Shown: positions 10,089-22,900, counted from the first letter of the stretch. The stretch is 64,000 nt of DNA from Neostapfia colusana (GCA_030760725.1 JASWHV010000018.1:17578273-17642272); one strand, 5' to 3'. Notes: a model not told the origin generated them from the letters alone. A program made the numbers and translations.

Positions 10089-12292
10089 ATGGAATTAAGA
10101 TTTCCCAGGTTTAGCCAAGGCTTAGCTCAGGACCCCACTACTCGTCGTATTTGGTTTGGTATTGCTACCGCACATGATTTTGAAAGTCATGATGATATTA
10201 CTGAGGAACGTCTTTATCAGAACATTTTTGCTTCTCACTTTGGGCAGTTAGCAATAATCTTTCTATGGACGTCCGGAAATCTGTTTCATGTAGCTTGGCA
10301 AGGAAATTTTGAATCATGGATACAAGATCCTTTACACGTAAGACCTATTGCTCATGCGATTTGGGATCCTCATTTTGGTCAACCCGCCATGGAAGCTTTT
10401 ACTCGAGGCGGTGCTGCCGGTCCAGTGAATATCGCCTATTCTGGGGTTTATCAGTGGTGGTATACAATTGGATTGCGCACCAATGAAGATCTTTATACTG
10501 GAGCTCTTTTTCTATTATTTCTTTCTACGCTATCCTTAATAGGGGGTTGGTTACATCTACAACCCAAATGGAAGCCAAGCCTTTCGTGGTTCAAAAACGC
10601 GGAATCTCGTCTCAATCATCATCTGTCAGGACTTTTCGGGGTAAGTTCTTTGGCCTGGACAGGACATTTAGTTCATGTTGCTATTCCCGGATCCAGGGGG
10701 AGTACGTTCGATGGAATAATTTCTTAGATGTATTACCCTATCCTCAGGGGTTGGGTCCCCTTCTGACGGGTCAGTGGAATCTTTATGCCCAAAACCCTGA
10801 TTCGAGTAATCATTTATTTGGTACCACTCAAGGAGCGGGAACTGCCATTCTAACCCTTCTTGGGGGATTCCATCCACAAACACAAAGTTTGTGGCTGACC
10901 GATATTGCTCATCATCATTTAGCTATTGCATTTATTTTTCTCATTGCTGGTCATATGTATCGAACTAACTTCGGAATTGGGCACAGTATCAAAGATCTTT
11001 TAGAAGCACATACTCCTCCGGGAGGTCGATTAGGACGTGGGCATAAAGGCCTTTATGATACAATCAATAATTCGATTCATTTTCAATTAGGTCTTGCTCT
11101 AGCTTCCTTAGGGGTTATTACTTCCTTAGTAGCTCAACATATGTACTCTTTACCTGCTTATGCATTCATAGCACAAGACTTTACTACTCAAGCTGCTTTA
11201 TATACTCATCACCAATATATTGCAGGGTTCATCATGACAGGGGCTTTTGCTCATGGAGCTATTTTTTTCATTAGGGATTACAATCCGGAACAGAATGAAG
11301 ATAATGTATTGGCAAGAATGTTAGACCATAAAGAAGCTATCATATCTCATTTAAGTTGGGCTAGCCTCTTCCTAGGATTCCATACCTTGGGCCTTTATGT
11401 TCATAATGACGTCATGCTTGCTTTTGGTACTCCAGAAAAGCAAATCTTGATCGAACCTATATTTGCCCAATGGATACAATCTGCTCATGGTAAGACGACA
11501 TATGGGTTCGATATACTCTTATCTTCAACGACTGGCCCCGCTTTCAATGCAGGTCGAAGCATATGGTTGCCCGGATGGTTGAATGCTGTTAATGAGAATA
11601 GTAATTCGCTTTTCCTAACAATAGGACCCGGAGATTTCTTGGTTCATCATGCTATTGCTCTAGGTTTGCATACAACTACATTGATTTTAGTAAAGGGTGC
11701 TTTAGATGCACGCGGTTCCAAATTAATGCCGGATAAAAAGGATTTCGGGTATAGTTTTCCTTGTGACGGCCCAGGGCGCGGCGGTACTTGTGATATTTCT
11801 GCTTGGGACGCGTTTTATTTGGCAGTTTTCTAGATGTTAAATACCATTGGATGGGTTACTTTTTATTGGCATTGGAAACACATCACATTATGGCAGGGCA
11901 ACGTTTCACAATTTAATGAATCTTCCACTTATTTGATGGGATGGTTAAGAGATTACCTATGGTTAAACTCTTCACAACTTATCAATGGATATAATCCTTT
12001 TGGGATGAATAGTTTATCGGTATGGGCCTGGATGTTCTTATTTGGACATCTTGTTTGGGCTACTGGATTTATGTTCTTAATTTCTTGGCGTGGATATTGG
12101 CAGGAATTAATTGAGACTTTAGCATGGGCTCATGAACGCACACCTTTGGCTAATTTAATTCGCTGGAGAGATAAGCCCGTGGCTCTTTCCATTGTGCAAG
12201 CAAGATTAGTTGGATTAGCCCACTTTTCCGTGGGTTATATATTCACTTATGCAGCTTTCTTGATTGCCTCAACATCAGGCAAGTTTGGTTAA
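10089..12292 (+). pseudogene. psaB: psaB, photosystem I P700 apoprotein A2, frameshift and nonsense
   Basis: PsaB is the partner of PsaA in the photosystem I core. The start MELRFPRF is 25 bases after the psaA stop, with GGAGG upstream. Two breaks disable it. In the G run at 10696-10700 the frame shifts, apparently by loss of one G; this separates the first about 200 residues from the rest. At 11831-11833 the frame reads TAG between LAVF and MLNTIGWV, where the family has Trp (TGG to TAG, a G-to-A change). The FX loop FPCDGPGRGGTC is intact between the breaks, and the C-terminus through STSGKFG is open. Confidence 0.95.
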
Positions 12293-12437
12293 TTTAGTTA
12301 ATTTTTTTATACTGTATCATAACCTAGTTCATTACTCTTGATGGAGAGGAAGGATCCCCCTTCTTAGATTTTTTTTCTATTTATTTTTTCATCTAGGATT
12401 AGAACCATATACTTGGTAATAATAGGAACGGCACATT

Positions 12438-12749
12438 ATGGCAAAAAAAAGTTTGATTCAGAGGGAGAAGAAGCGGAAGAAATTAGAACAAAAATATCAT
12501 TTGATTCGTCGATCCTCAAAAAATAAAATAAGAAGCAAAGTTTCCCCTTTGAGTTTGAGCGAAAAAACGAAAATGCAAGAAAAATTGCAATCCCTACCAC
12601 GTAATAGTGCACCTACACGCCTTCATCGACGTTGTTTTTTAACCGGAAGACCTAAAGCTAACTATCGAGACTTTGGGCTATCCGGACACATACTTCGAGA
12701 AATGGTTTATGCATGTTTGTTACCGGGTGCAACAAGATCTAGTTGGTAA
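12438..12749 (+). CDS. rps14: rps14, plastid ribosomal protein S14 (intact in NUPT)
   Basis: A 103-codon frame, the normal length, beginning MAKKSLIQREKKRKKL and ending GATRSSW. S14 sits in the head of the small plastid ribosomal subunit. It follows psaB as in the plastid operon. One residue, Asn in RRSSKNKIRSK, is Lys in the copies I know. The frame is open but lies in nuclear DNA without a visible nuclear promoter or transit peptide, so it is probably silent. Confidence 0.93.
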   Translation: MAKKSLIQREKKRKKLEQKYHLIRRSSKNKIRSKVSPLSLSEKTKMQEKLQSLPRNSAPTRLHRRCFLTGRPKANYRDFGLSGHILREMVYACLLPGATRSSW

Positions 12750-12913
12750 GGATAAAATACCCTTTCCTTTCATATTTGTATGGTTTTCTGGAATTGATGA
12801 TCGTAGAAGAGCCCTCTTTACCATTCTGTATAAATGGACTATTCTATTTGTATAGATATGCTAGAGGGCATATCCAACTCCCTTTTATCCACTAGTTCCC
12901 CACTCTTTAGTTT

Positions 12914-12987
12914 AAGAAGGTAGAGCTGCGTGGTAGCTCACAAAGCTCATAACCTTGGAGTTATGGGTTCAATACCTACTTACTGCC
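12914..12987 (+). pseudogene. tRNA-fMet-like pseudogene
   Basis: The stretch resembles trnfM: it has GGTAGCTCACAAAGCTCATAACCTT-like D and anticodon arms with CAT and a TTCAATAC T-loop, but the acceptor ends do not pair. It lies between rps14 and trnR, an endpoint of the grass-specific plastome inversions, where tRNA remnants are known. The full trnfM is at 37029. Confidence 0.65.
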
Positions 12988-13148
12988 CATTCCATATTCT
13001 TTCTTTATGATATATGTATCATCCATTTGTATATGGTATATGGATTTGTTTTTCTTTCCTAAAAGAATTTTGGTCTAACAGTTTTTTTGTTTTTCTCTTG
13101 TTCTGAAAAAAGTTAATAATAAAAGAAGGAATAAAATAAAAAAGAAAA

Positions 13149-13220
13149 GCGTCCATTGTCTAATGGATAGGACAGAGGTCTTCTAAACCTTTGGTATAGG
13201 TTCAAATCCTATTGGACGCA
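13149..13220 (+). tRNA. trnR-UCU: tRNA-Arg (UCU), plastid
   Basis: A 72-base cloverleaf with acceptor GCGTCCA pairing TGGACGC and anticodon loop CTTCTAA. It lies upstream of atpA on the opposite strand, as in grass plastomes. Confidence 0.92.
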
Positions 13221-13376
13221 ATCTTTTTTCTATCTATTCTTTAAATAACTATACTAAAAAAAATAACTATACTAAAAACTAAGAAAACTTTTGTGCATGA
13301 ATCAAGTGAAAAATCTTTCTCAATGATTCCTCTTCTACTAACACGAGTTATACTAATAAGAGTAGACATGCTATAT

Positions 13377-14900
13377 TTATGTTTGTTCCTGAAGGGAAAA
13401 CCGTTCAAGCTGTTCCTGAATAGCTTCCTTCAAAAGGATTTCCGCTTGCTCGGTGAATGTCTTGGTAGAAGATATAATTTCTTGGAATTGAGGTTTAGTA
13501 TCTTTTAGGTGTTTACGTAACTCATCCAGAAAATTCTTTACCTGTTCAATTTCTAACGAATCAAGATATCCTCTCGTTCCGGTATAAATAGTAGCTACCT
13601 GCTCTTCCACTGGTAGAGGGTTTGATTGGGATTGTTTAAGCAATTCCCGTAATCGTCGACCCCTTGCCAATTGATTCTGACTTGTTTTATCGAGAGCAGA
13701 GGCGAATTGTGCAAAGGCTTGTAACTCTGCGAATTGAGCTAGTTCCAATTTTGATTTGCCAGCTACTTGTTTCATGGCTTTAATTTGAGCTGCGGATCCT
13801 ACTCTGGAAACAGAAATACCCACATTAATAGCAGGTCGAATTCCGGCATTGAATAGATCCGCAGATAAGAATATTTGTCCATCTGTAATGGAGATTACAT
13901 TAGTAGGAATATAGGCAGAAACGTCTCCAGATTGAGCCTCCACTATTGGTAAATCGGTCATACTCCCTTCGCCTAAAAGAGAATTTAATTTAGCGGCTCT
14001 TTCTAAAAGGCGTGAATGCAAATAAAAAACATCCCCTGGATAAGCTTCGCGGCCCGGGGGTCTTCTTAATAGAAGGGACATTTGGCGATAAGCTTGTGCC
14101 TGTTTGGAGAGATCATCATAAATTATTAAAGTATGCCGTTCGCGGTACATAAAATACTCAGCCAGGGCTGCTCCCGTATAAGGAGCGAGATATTGTAATG
14201 TAGCGGGTGAATCCGCCATTTCGGCTACTACAATAGTGTATTCCATGGCCCCCTCTTCTTGGAAAGTAGTTACTACTTGAGCCACGGAGGATGCTCTTTG
14301 ACCGATAGCTACATAAACACATATTACATCTTGCCCTTTTTGATTGAGAATTGTATCTGTGGCTACTGCTGTTTTGCCAGTCTGTCTGTCCCCAATAATT
14401 AACTCTCGCTGACCGCGCCCTATGGGGATCATCGAATCGATAGAAATAAGCCCTGTTTGAAGGGGTTCATACACGGAACGCCTGGAAATTATACCCGGAG
14501 CAGGAGATTCAATTAAGCGAGATTCCGAAGCGACAATTTCGCCTCTCCCATCAATAGGTTTAGCGAGAGCATTTATAACACGACCCAAGTAAGCCTCGCT
14601 CACGGGTATCTGAGCAATTCTTCCTGTTGCTTTTACAAAACTTCCCTCTTGTATCATCAACCCATCGCCCATTAATACAATCCCAACATTTTTGGATTCC
14701 AAATTCAGAGCAATACCTCTAGTCCCTTCCGCAAATTCGACTAATTCACCTGACATTATTTCACCAAGACCTATAATACGAGCAATCCCATCCCCCACTT
14801 GAACTACGCGACCGATATTCTCAATTCCTACTTTCCTATTATATTGTTCAATACGTTCGCGGAGAATTTTATTAATTTCGTCGACTCGAAGGGTTGCCAT
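13377..14900 (-). CDS. atpA: atpA, ATP synthase CF1 alpha subunit (intact in NUPT)
   Basis: A 507-codon frame, the usual plastid length, from MATLRVDEINK to FSLQEQT. The frame is open 26 codons further upstream, but MATLRV is the family start. Alpha forms the catalytic hexamer with beta on the stromal face of thylakoids. The P-loop GDRQTGKT and the VGSAAQIKAMKQVAGK segment are present. Substitutions against the family that I notice include Thr-Asp near SMTDLPIVE and Thr in ATIYTGTRG. It is the first of the minus-strand atpI-atpH-atpF-atpA order (transcribed last). No disabling change is visible. Confidence 0.95.
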   Translation of the reverse strand: MATLRVDEINKILRERIEQYNRKVGIENIGRVVQVGDGIARIIGLGEIMSGELVEFAEGTRGIALNLESKNVGIVLMGDGLMIQEGSFVKATGRIAQIPVSEAYLGRVINALAKPIDGRGEIVASESRLIESPAPGIISRRSVYEPLQTGLISIDSMIPIGRGQRELIIGDRQTGKTAVATDTILNQKGQDVICVYVAIGQRASSVAQVVTTFQEEGAMEYTIVVAEMADSPATLQYLAPYTGAALAEYFMYRERHTLIIYDDLSKQAQAYRQMSLLLRRPPGREAYPGDVFYLHSRLLERAAKLNSLLGEGSMTDLPIVEAQSGDVSAYIPTNVISITDGQIFLSADLFNAGIRPAINVGISVSRVGSAAQIKAMKQVAGKSKLELAQFAELQAFAQFASALDKTSQNQLARGRRLRELLKQSQSNPLPVEEQVATIYTGTRGYLDSLEIEQVKNFLDELRKHLKDTKPQFQEIISSTKTFTEQAEILLKEAIQEQLERFSLQEQT

Positions 14901-14995
14901 TAGTGTTTCTTGAATCTTTTTTTTTCGGAAGCAAGGGGAAAAATAATGCCTAAATTCTAAACGAAAGTAGAAGTTCAAGGCCTAAAAAATTTTAA

Positions 14996-16388
14996 TTATC
15001 TCTTCCATTCTATGGCCCCTAGAATGCCAATATTAGCACGAATCGTACGGAAATGTAACTCGGTATTCAAACAACTATTCAGAGTTCCTAGAGCTCCTTG
15101 TACGGCTTGTTGGAAAACCCGTTGTCGGACCTGATTCATCGCTCTTTGTTTTTCAAAATAAAGGGTTTCATTTTTAGACTTTTCTAATTGTTCCAAACTC
15201 ATAGAAGTAGCATTAATCAAATTTGCTTTTTCTCGTTCTATCTCAGAGTATCCATTCATCCGATACTCATCTGCTTCTAGTTCGACTTTCTGTAATCGAA
15301 GCCGAGCTTTTTCGAGTTGTTCAAGGGTCCCTCTACGCAATTCTTCCGAATTTCGAATAGTACTTAGGATCCTCTGTTTTCAATTATCTAATAAATCATT
15401 TAATGAAAGTAGATTATCTTGCTATTAAGTTTACAACTTTTATGATCTCTTCCCGAACCAAACATGAATCTTTCGATTCGTTTGGCTCTCACGCTCCTTT
15501 TTTCTTTTTTGCTATGTATTATGTTATGGTTATTTCCATATCTTTTTTTTATGTAATGAGCCTATCCTCTATCCTCTTTTCTCTTTGTATTTCAATATAC
15601 CGAAACGTATATAAGACTAGATAAATATTAAGAGGACTCTTCCGACTAGATAAAAATCTATCATGGTCAGCAAAGTTGTTTCTTTATTTGTGTTTGCTCT
15701 GTTAGTTAACAATTTAATTAAGAAAAACGAAGTAAATAAATGGAAAATGAAAATTGCTAGAATTATTTTTCTTTCCTTAAATCCAAAAATTTTCTATTTT
15801 TTTATACACAGGTCGTCGATTCGGCATTGGAAAAAGGGCAGGGTGCCCCTCTAGTAAATAGTTCAAACCATTTTATCGATATGAGTGTTCTATATCAGAT
15901 AAATTCTACACTAGCTATTTCCCGTTTAAAGCATTTGGATACTAATAAAGCATTTCGATACTAATATAGTTGTAGAAAGAGTACCCCTTTTTGCCTGGAC
16001 TTCAAGCAGTTTAGCTTTAACCGTGTTAATGGTCTCACATTATTGGTCTATAGAGAATCAAAGTAAATTTACCAATGAGTTGCGAAATGCTATGGTTCTT
16101 CCATATGATTTCTGAAGTTATTCAGAAGTAATTCGTGGAGATCGTGCACTTTTTCTTATTTATCCCAAAACAAAAATACTAAAAAATATTCTAAAGTGCA
16201 GCCGGATAGATCCAATCTATTCTTGAAATAGACAACTCGCACACACTCCCTTTTCCAAAAAAAATCAATACGCCAACCACTACAGTTAGATTTATTAGAT
16301 TTGTTGCTAAAATATCGGTATTAAGCCCGAAACTCCCAGCGAATGGCCAGTGAGCTAAAAAAACAAAAGAATGGGTTACATTTTTCAT
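14996..16388 (-). pseudogene. atpF: atpF, ATP synthase CF0 subunit b, two exons, nonsense in exon 2
   Basis: Subunit b is the membrane stalk joining CF0 to CF1. Exon 1 runs from 16388 (MKNVTHSFVFLAHWPF, with the single membrane segment NLINLTVVVGVLIFF) to about 16245; a group II intron (GTGTG near its start) fills about 15403-16244; exon 2 is about 14996-15402. Exon 2 carries an in-frame TGA at 15380-15382 within LLDN-stop-KQRILSTIRNSEE, where the family has Arg (CGA to TGA). The remaining helical, charged part to GAIEWKR is open. The exact splice junctions are estimated from the usual exon lengths. The intron itself holds only A/T-rich chance frames. Confidence 0.92.
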
Positions 16389-16856
16389 ATGCTCTCCTCT
16401 TATAGATAGGACGAACAAAGAAGAAAGTTTTTCGATCACTTACTTCGCTCGCCCTTTTTTTATCGGTTTTTTTAATGCAATTTTTTTAATGCAAATAGAT
16501 TCAATCTAATAATTTCTTTTAGATTAAGTCTTAGGTCTCGTTTGACCTATGAAAGATCTCCTTTTGAAAGATCTCCTTTGTTAAAATGTTCCCAAAATTC
16601 CTAAAATAAAAGGAAAAAGACTTTCCACTATCCTAAACTAAGGACGGGAAGGAAGAGGGCGAGCATATCTTCTACCTAAATGGATCATGCTCAAATCAAC
16701 CCTTCCCGGGGTATTGTCTGTCCCGATAAATAAAAAATTCCTGGAATAATATAATAAATAAAAGTATTGATATACTTGGAATTACAAAAGCAAATACCAA
16801 TTTACTAAAATAAGAAAAAAGTATCTAATCTAAAGGACTTATTTTCTTTTTTAGGA
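16389..16856. other. atpF-atpH plastid spacer
   Basis: Non-coding, A/T-rich plastid spacer. GAAAGATCTCCTTT is tandemly repeated near 16550-16580. No gene is seen. Confidence 0.6.
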
Positions 16857-17102
<246 letters not shown>

Positions 17103-17908
17103 GGTGAGTTCCTCGTGTCAAAAAAAAGAAATGGTTAAGGATACAATCAACCAAGAAATTATGACTTTTAACTTCTAAGCTCTATTGGGTAGAAGTAACT
17201 AAAAAGTACAAATTGAAATGATAATCTAAATCGTCCGAACTACTTCGAGATCTCGTTTTTAGTTTCTAATCATTAGAGGTTTGTGTAAATCCATATGCTT
17301 TTCATTATTCTATTTCTCTTTCTTTCCAACCAACCACCCTTTTATTCCATCTTTTTTTACTCTTCGATATCCTTGAGTTCCCATTTTTCCCTTCATCTAA
17401 TCCATAATAAAAGACGAAATACAGGAAGAACCCCTATTGAAATCGAACTAATCCAAATCCAATAGGAATGAAATCAACATATACAATTGATAACAATATG
17501 CTGCATAGAGCTGGATATGGAATCCAATTCTGGAATTCTATATTTCGGATTAGATAATGAATCTAATCTAACTTAGAAATTAATAAAATCCTATATACAT
17601 TTGTTTCTTCTATTTTGTTTACATATTTTCTTATTTTCTATTGAATCCAATTCCAAAATCATTCCTTACCGCACAAAAGATGACTGTCTTATAGACATTA
17701 AGGGTATAAATCTAACCAGATTTCGCCCCCCCTGAATGCATATATAATTTAACAATTCCGTAATATAGTCTATTCTGTCTCCTACAACTCTAGGTTATAT
17801 ATTCATACGCATTTTGAACTAGTTAGTTTTCTAACATGGAGGATTATCTGCAACCATGCATGAATTGGGCTAAGCTAAAAAAAAAGACTATTTCGAGAAT
17901 TAGTCAAT
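17103..17908. other. atpH-atpI plastid spacer
   Basis: About 800 bases of A/T-rich plastid spacer without a gene or recognisable tRNA. Confidence 0.6.
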
Positions 17909-18652
17909 TCAATGATGACCTTCCATGGATTCACCTATATAGGCTGCGGCTAACGTTGCAAAAATAAGAGCCTGAATACCGCTTGTAAATAATCCAAGAA
18001 ACATGACCGGTATAGGGACTACTAAGGGGACTAAAGAAACAAGAACAACAACGACTAATTCATCCGCCAATATATTTCCGAAAAGTCGAAAACTAAGCGA
18101 TAATGGTTTTGTGAAATCTTCTAGGATGTTAATTGGTAAAAGGATTGGGGTTGGTTTAATATATTTCTCGAAATAACTCAATCTTTTTTTGCTAAGACCC
18201 GCATAAAAATATGCCGCTGATGTGAGTAAAGCTAAAGCAACAGTAGTATTTATATCATTCGTGGGCGCTGCTAATTCCCCATGGGGTAACTCTATAATTT
18301 TCCAAGGTAAAAGAGCACCCGACCAATTCGAAACAAAAATAAAAAGGAACATAGTTCCAATAAAGGGAACCCAGGGACCATATTCTTCTCCAATCTGAGT
18401 TTTGCTCAAATCTCGAATAAACTCAAGGACATATTCGAAGAAATTCTGACCGTCGGTTGGGATGGTTTGTGGATTCCGAACAGCTATGATAACTGAACCC
18501 AGCAAGATAGTAATTACGACCCAAGAAGTGATGAGTACTTGGGCATGAATTTGGAAACCTCCTATTTGCCAATAGAAGTGTTGGCCTACTTCCACGCCTG
18601 ATATATCATACAACCCCTTGAGTGTTTTAATGGAACATGGTGTAATATTCAT
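17909..18652 (-). CDS. atpI: atpI, ATP synthase CF0 subunit a (intact in NUPT)
   Basis: A 247-codon frame, the normal length, starting MNITPCSIKTLKGLYDISG; the frame is open 22 codons further upstream but this Met is the family start. Subunit a provides the proton half-channels; the essential Arg lies in LSLSFRLFGNILADEL. About five membrane segments are visible, ending AAYIGESMEGHH. No stop or frameshift is seen. Confidence 0.95.
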   Translation of the reverse strand: MNITPCSIKTLKGLYDISGVEVGQHFYWQIGGFQIHAQVLITSWVVITILLGSVIIAVRNPQTIPTDGQNFFEYVLEFIRDLSKTQIGEEYGPWVPFIGTMFLFIFVSNWSGALLPWKIIELPHGELAAPTNDINTTVALALLTSAAYFYAGLSKKRLSYFEKYIKPTPILLPINILEDFTKPLSLSFRLFGNILADELVVVVLVSLVPLVVPIPVMFLGLFTSGIQALIFATLAAAYIGESMEGHH

Positions 18653-18917
18653 ATTGTCCTCTGATAAAAATTGAACTTCAAAAAAGGAATTCTTTTGATT
18701 CAACCATCTCTTTCTCAACTCAGCAACTTGAAGTATTAATCCTATATTTAGGATACCAAGAAATCACATCAAATGATAATATATATCAATACCCTCTAAT
18801 ATATATCAATATTCCCCTTCTTTTATCTATGCAAAACAAAAAAATAGTAACTGATCCCATAAATCTACGTAGTTGCTTAAGAATTCACTATTCTTCTTAA
18901 TCTTAATCAATGATTTC

Positions 18918-19616
18918 TTATAAGAGAGAACGGCCCTCACAAATTGCAAATACTAATTTGTTAAGAATCAATCGAATTGAAGTCATAGTGTCATCGTTGG
19001 CAGGAATCGATATATTCGCGAGATCTGGGTCACAATTTGTATCGACTAAAGAAATAGTAGGAATCCCCAAAATGGCGCATTCCCGAAGAGCTATATACTC
19101 TTTTTGCTGATCAAGGACGATCACAATGTCAGGCAACCTCGTCATATATTTAATCCCGCCGAGATATCTTTGCAAGGTAGATAATTTTCTCTTTAAGATT
19201 GCCACATCTCTTTTTGGGAGATGGTGGAATTTTCCCATCTTTTCTTCTGCTCTTAAATCTCTAAATTGAGAAAGTCTAGTTTTGGTAATCGACCAATTCG
19301 TTAACATACCACTGAACCACTTTTTATTAACATAATGACAACGAGACCTTATTGCAGCTGATGCTACTAAATCCGCTGCTCTTTTTTTGGTACCAACAAT
19401 TAAGAAGCTTTTTCCCTGACTTGCTGCATCAAAAACTAAATCACAAGCTTCTGATAAAAAACGAGCCGTTCTAGCGAGATTTGTAATATGAGTACCTTTA
19501 CGCTTTGCCGAGATGTAATGGGCCATTTTAGGATTCCATTTCTTAATACCATGACCAAAATGAACTCCCGCTTCTATCATCTCTTTCAAATTGATGTTCC
19601 AATATCTTCTTGTCAT
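18918..19616 (-). CDS. rps2: rps2, plastid ribosomal protein S2 (nearly intact)
   Basis: S2 is a small-subunit ribosomal protein. The family start MTRRYWNINLKEMIEAGVHFGHG is at 19616, with three in-frame codons before it. The frame is open for 232 codons to FAICEGRSLL. Grass copies usually end with a few more, different residues, so the last codons may be altered by a small indel near 18925. Substitutions such as His in MAHYISAKR are seen. It sits between rpoC2 and atpI, as in the plastid. Confidence 0.9.
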   Translation of the reverse strand: MTRRYWNINLKEMIEAGVHFGHGIKKWNPKMAHYISAKRKGTHITNLARTARFLSEACDLVFDAASQGKSFLIVGTKKRAADLVASAAIRSRCHYVNKKWFSGMLTNWSITKTRLSQFRDLRAEEKMGKFHHLPKRDVAILKRKLSTLQRYLGGIKYMTRLPDIVIVLDQQKEYIALRECAILGIPTISLVDTNCDPDLANISIPANDDTMTSIRLILNKLVFAICEGRSLL

Positions 19617-19920
19617 TTTTTCCACACTTCCTTTTTTTTCTTTTTTTTTTTCGTCTTACCATTACGGAATTGATTTCTTTTTAAAGATTAAGAAAGAGCC
19701 GAAATATCTTGAAATAAATAATAATTGTTCCGATGGAATCTTCTACTCAGAATTGGCCATTGATACACGATATAAACACAGCCTTAATAAATTAACTGAC
19801 TTCTTTTATTTAGTAAAATATGAAAATACAAAATCTAAAATAAGATCTGTTAGCATTTGAAGGTCAAAAGTCTAGTTTCAATTAAAGTAAAAAAATCTGC
19901 TTTATATGCTTTATATATCC

Positions 19921-22900
19921 TTAAATCGTATAAATGGGAGTAAATGGGGGTTCTGATGTCTCATAGAAATTGTTTGTTACGTCAGAATCAGAAGAAACTA
20001 ATTCTGTATGGAGAAACAAAATATCTCTCATTTCCGACGTGAATAGATTTTTTTTTTAATTTCGAAATAAAGGTTCTTGTCTTGTGGGAAACGATGCACA
20101 AATTTTTGGAATCCGGTACCAACAGGTATAATTCCCCCCAGAACTACGTTTTCTTTCAGGCCTTTCAACCAATCAATACGACCTCGTAGGGCAGCTTTTG
20201 CTAAAACTCGAGCAGTTTCTTGAAAACTTGCTTCAGATATGAAACTTTGGGTATTCAGGGAAGCCCTTGTTATTCCCAATAAGATTGCCCGATAATAGAT
20301 TGATTCATCCAAAGCTCGCCCTGCTCGTTCCGCTCGCAATAGTCCTATTAATTCCCCAGGTAAAAAAACATTAGACATTCCATCTTCGGAAACCCGTACT
20401 TTTGATGTTACTTGGCGTATAATAATCTCTATATGTCTATTATGGATCTGTACCCCTTGGGATCGATAAACCTTTTGGATCTTATTAACTAAAGAGATAC
20501 GACTTTGGGCGATGGTTAGCTCAGCTCCAATCAAGAATCCCCAGGGAACCCCAAGAATTCTTGGTATACGCTCATTCCAATCCTCAATTCTCCTTTCGAG
20601 ATTCGGCGATAGTGAATCAATTGAACGCGCTTCGAATATTTGTTCTACTTTTGAAAGACCTTGCGTTATATCACTAGATCTCGATTTTTCATATATAAAG
20701 GTAACTAACCTATCTCCTTTGTAAAGTATTTTTCCATAATGACCATGAACAGTTGCTCCTCTAGTGGCCAAATAAGGCTTGGCTGCTCTTATAACAAAGG
20801 AGTCCATATTAACAATGAAAATTTGACCAGATTTTTTTATGTGCGATTTAAATAGACATACATTTTTGCAAATAAATTGTCCAAGGTGAATTATTGCCAA
20901 TGTCTCCTCCCACGAGTCATGATGGAGAAAGTGCCAATTCAAATGGAATGGATCCAACATGGTGTTACTGTCGAAATTCGACATCCTTTTATTTTCATCT
21001 ATTAAAGAGTATTTAAGCCCTTGAAGTACTTGGAAGGTTTGTTTCAAATTGTCAAGGAACACGTATTTTTTTAACAAGATCTGATTATGTGTTAATAAAT
21101 AGTAAGATGAAGAAAAATTAGATATACTAGGTACAATAGCGCCTAAGAGCCCGAAAATATCTCGAATAAGAATTCTAGGATTCGATTCTTTTACCATATT
21201 GGGATATTTCGAATTCTTGAATAAACCAATTCGAGAATAGTTGGATGCCGACAAAATCATCAAAGATGGGTATTCTTTATTTCGATTCAACAAAGTGCCA
21301 ATAGCTTCTTGATGTTGGCTAAGTGATTGAATCTTCGCCTTGGAATAAAAGGAATTGGTATTGTTGCGATCTAACCTATTATTGGAAATCGGTCCTGCAC
21401 TAGTCCTATCATACCTTCTTCTTGTATATGAAATAGTGGACTTGACTAACTCAATTTTTAGGAAATCGCGAATCAGATCATTTGTTCTTAACTCAACAAG
21501 GGAAGCACGAGCACCCTCTTTTTCTTCTTGTTCCCAATTCACTACCAAGCAAGTTCGAACGAATTGACTATTCGTGTGATAAATTCTTTGAGTTAACTTG
21601 CTATTTTCATGAGAAATAAAATTGACAAGTCGAAGTTGGAGATTATCCTCTTCTTGCAGGAGATCTTGCGGGAAAAGTCTTGCTAGATTTGTCCCTTCGT
21701 CCATTTCATATGCGACTGCAGGTCGAACTGAGACAAAATACTTTTCCTTGCTTTTGAGAATTTTTTCCGTTGAACATAAACCCAATTTTTTCTTTTTTTT
21801 GAGTCCTTAGAATCTTTTTTTTCTCTTTCTGGTGGTATCAAACTGGCGCCTAATATCTTATCCGCCTCTTCATGAAAATGAATATCTCCGGAAAAGATTT
21901 TTAGTTCCGTATGGCTTTTTTTTCTCTTAACTCGGACCAATCCTCCTAGTCGACTTCTTGTATTTTTTGTGAGTTGTGTATCCACTCCAATAATACTATT
22001 GTCAAGTACCTTTAGGGATGAGGATCTCGGCAAGATATGCAGTTCTTGAAGAATGAAAAAAAACCGATCTACTTCTTTTTGGTATTTTAGACTAAATTCT
22101 TTTGTTCCTCGATGTTCAATAAAACCCTCTTTTTTTAAGATAGAATCTTCCTCTGGGCTCCCATATTCGTCCTCTGAGTCTTCTTCTAAAGCCCCATATT
22201 CGTTCTCTGAGCCATCTTCACGGCTCCCATATTCTTTTTCCTCTAGAGTTCCATATTCGTCCTCTCGAGTTTTATATTCGTTCTCCGGGTTCCCATATTC
22301 TTCTTCTGAGTCTTTCTCTAGAGTCCTATATTCGGCCTCTAGGATCCCGTATTCATCTTCTAGGGTTTCATATTCGTCTTCTAGAGTCCTATATTCGTCT
22401 TCTAAGGTTTCATATTCGTCTTCTAGAATCCTATATTCGTTCTCTGGGCTGTCATATTCTTCCTCTGAGTCTTCCTCTAGAGTCCTATACTCTTCCTCTC
22501 GGGTCCGATATTCTTCCTCTAGGGTCCTATATTCTTCCTCTAGGGTCCTATATCGAAATTTAACAATTCCTGAACCCCTTTTATCTTTTCTGTATCCTGG
22601 ATCGTCAAAATAAGCAAAAATAGTATTTCTACGTAAAAAACCCATAAAGGGGATTTCAATCGAAATCCCCAAACAGGATATTAGCTCTTTTTCTTGTTCT
22701 TGATGATATTGTAATGGAATGACGAACCTATTTCTTCGCTTTTTCGCCAACAAATCCGAATTATCTTGAAGAATAGAAGGATAGATAAAATTCCAATGAT
22801 TGTTAGACACGATTCGATCTGGCATTAAATAATCAAGAATTTCCTTATCTTTTTTACCAAAAGTATCCAACAGTCTATGGCTTACTTGATCATTAGCCAT

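Noticed and set aside
12673..12855. 60-codon frame after rps14
   Set aside because: It overlaps the 3' end of rps14 in another frame and is a shadow.
15663..15854. 63-codon frame within atpF
   Set aside because: It lies inside the group II intron on the antisense strand and has no intron maturase features.
22053..22613. Serine-rich 186-codon plus-strand frame
   Set aside because: It is the complement of the rpoC2 heptad repeat; the 21-base periodicity keeps the other strand open by chance.
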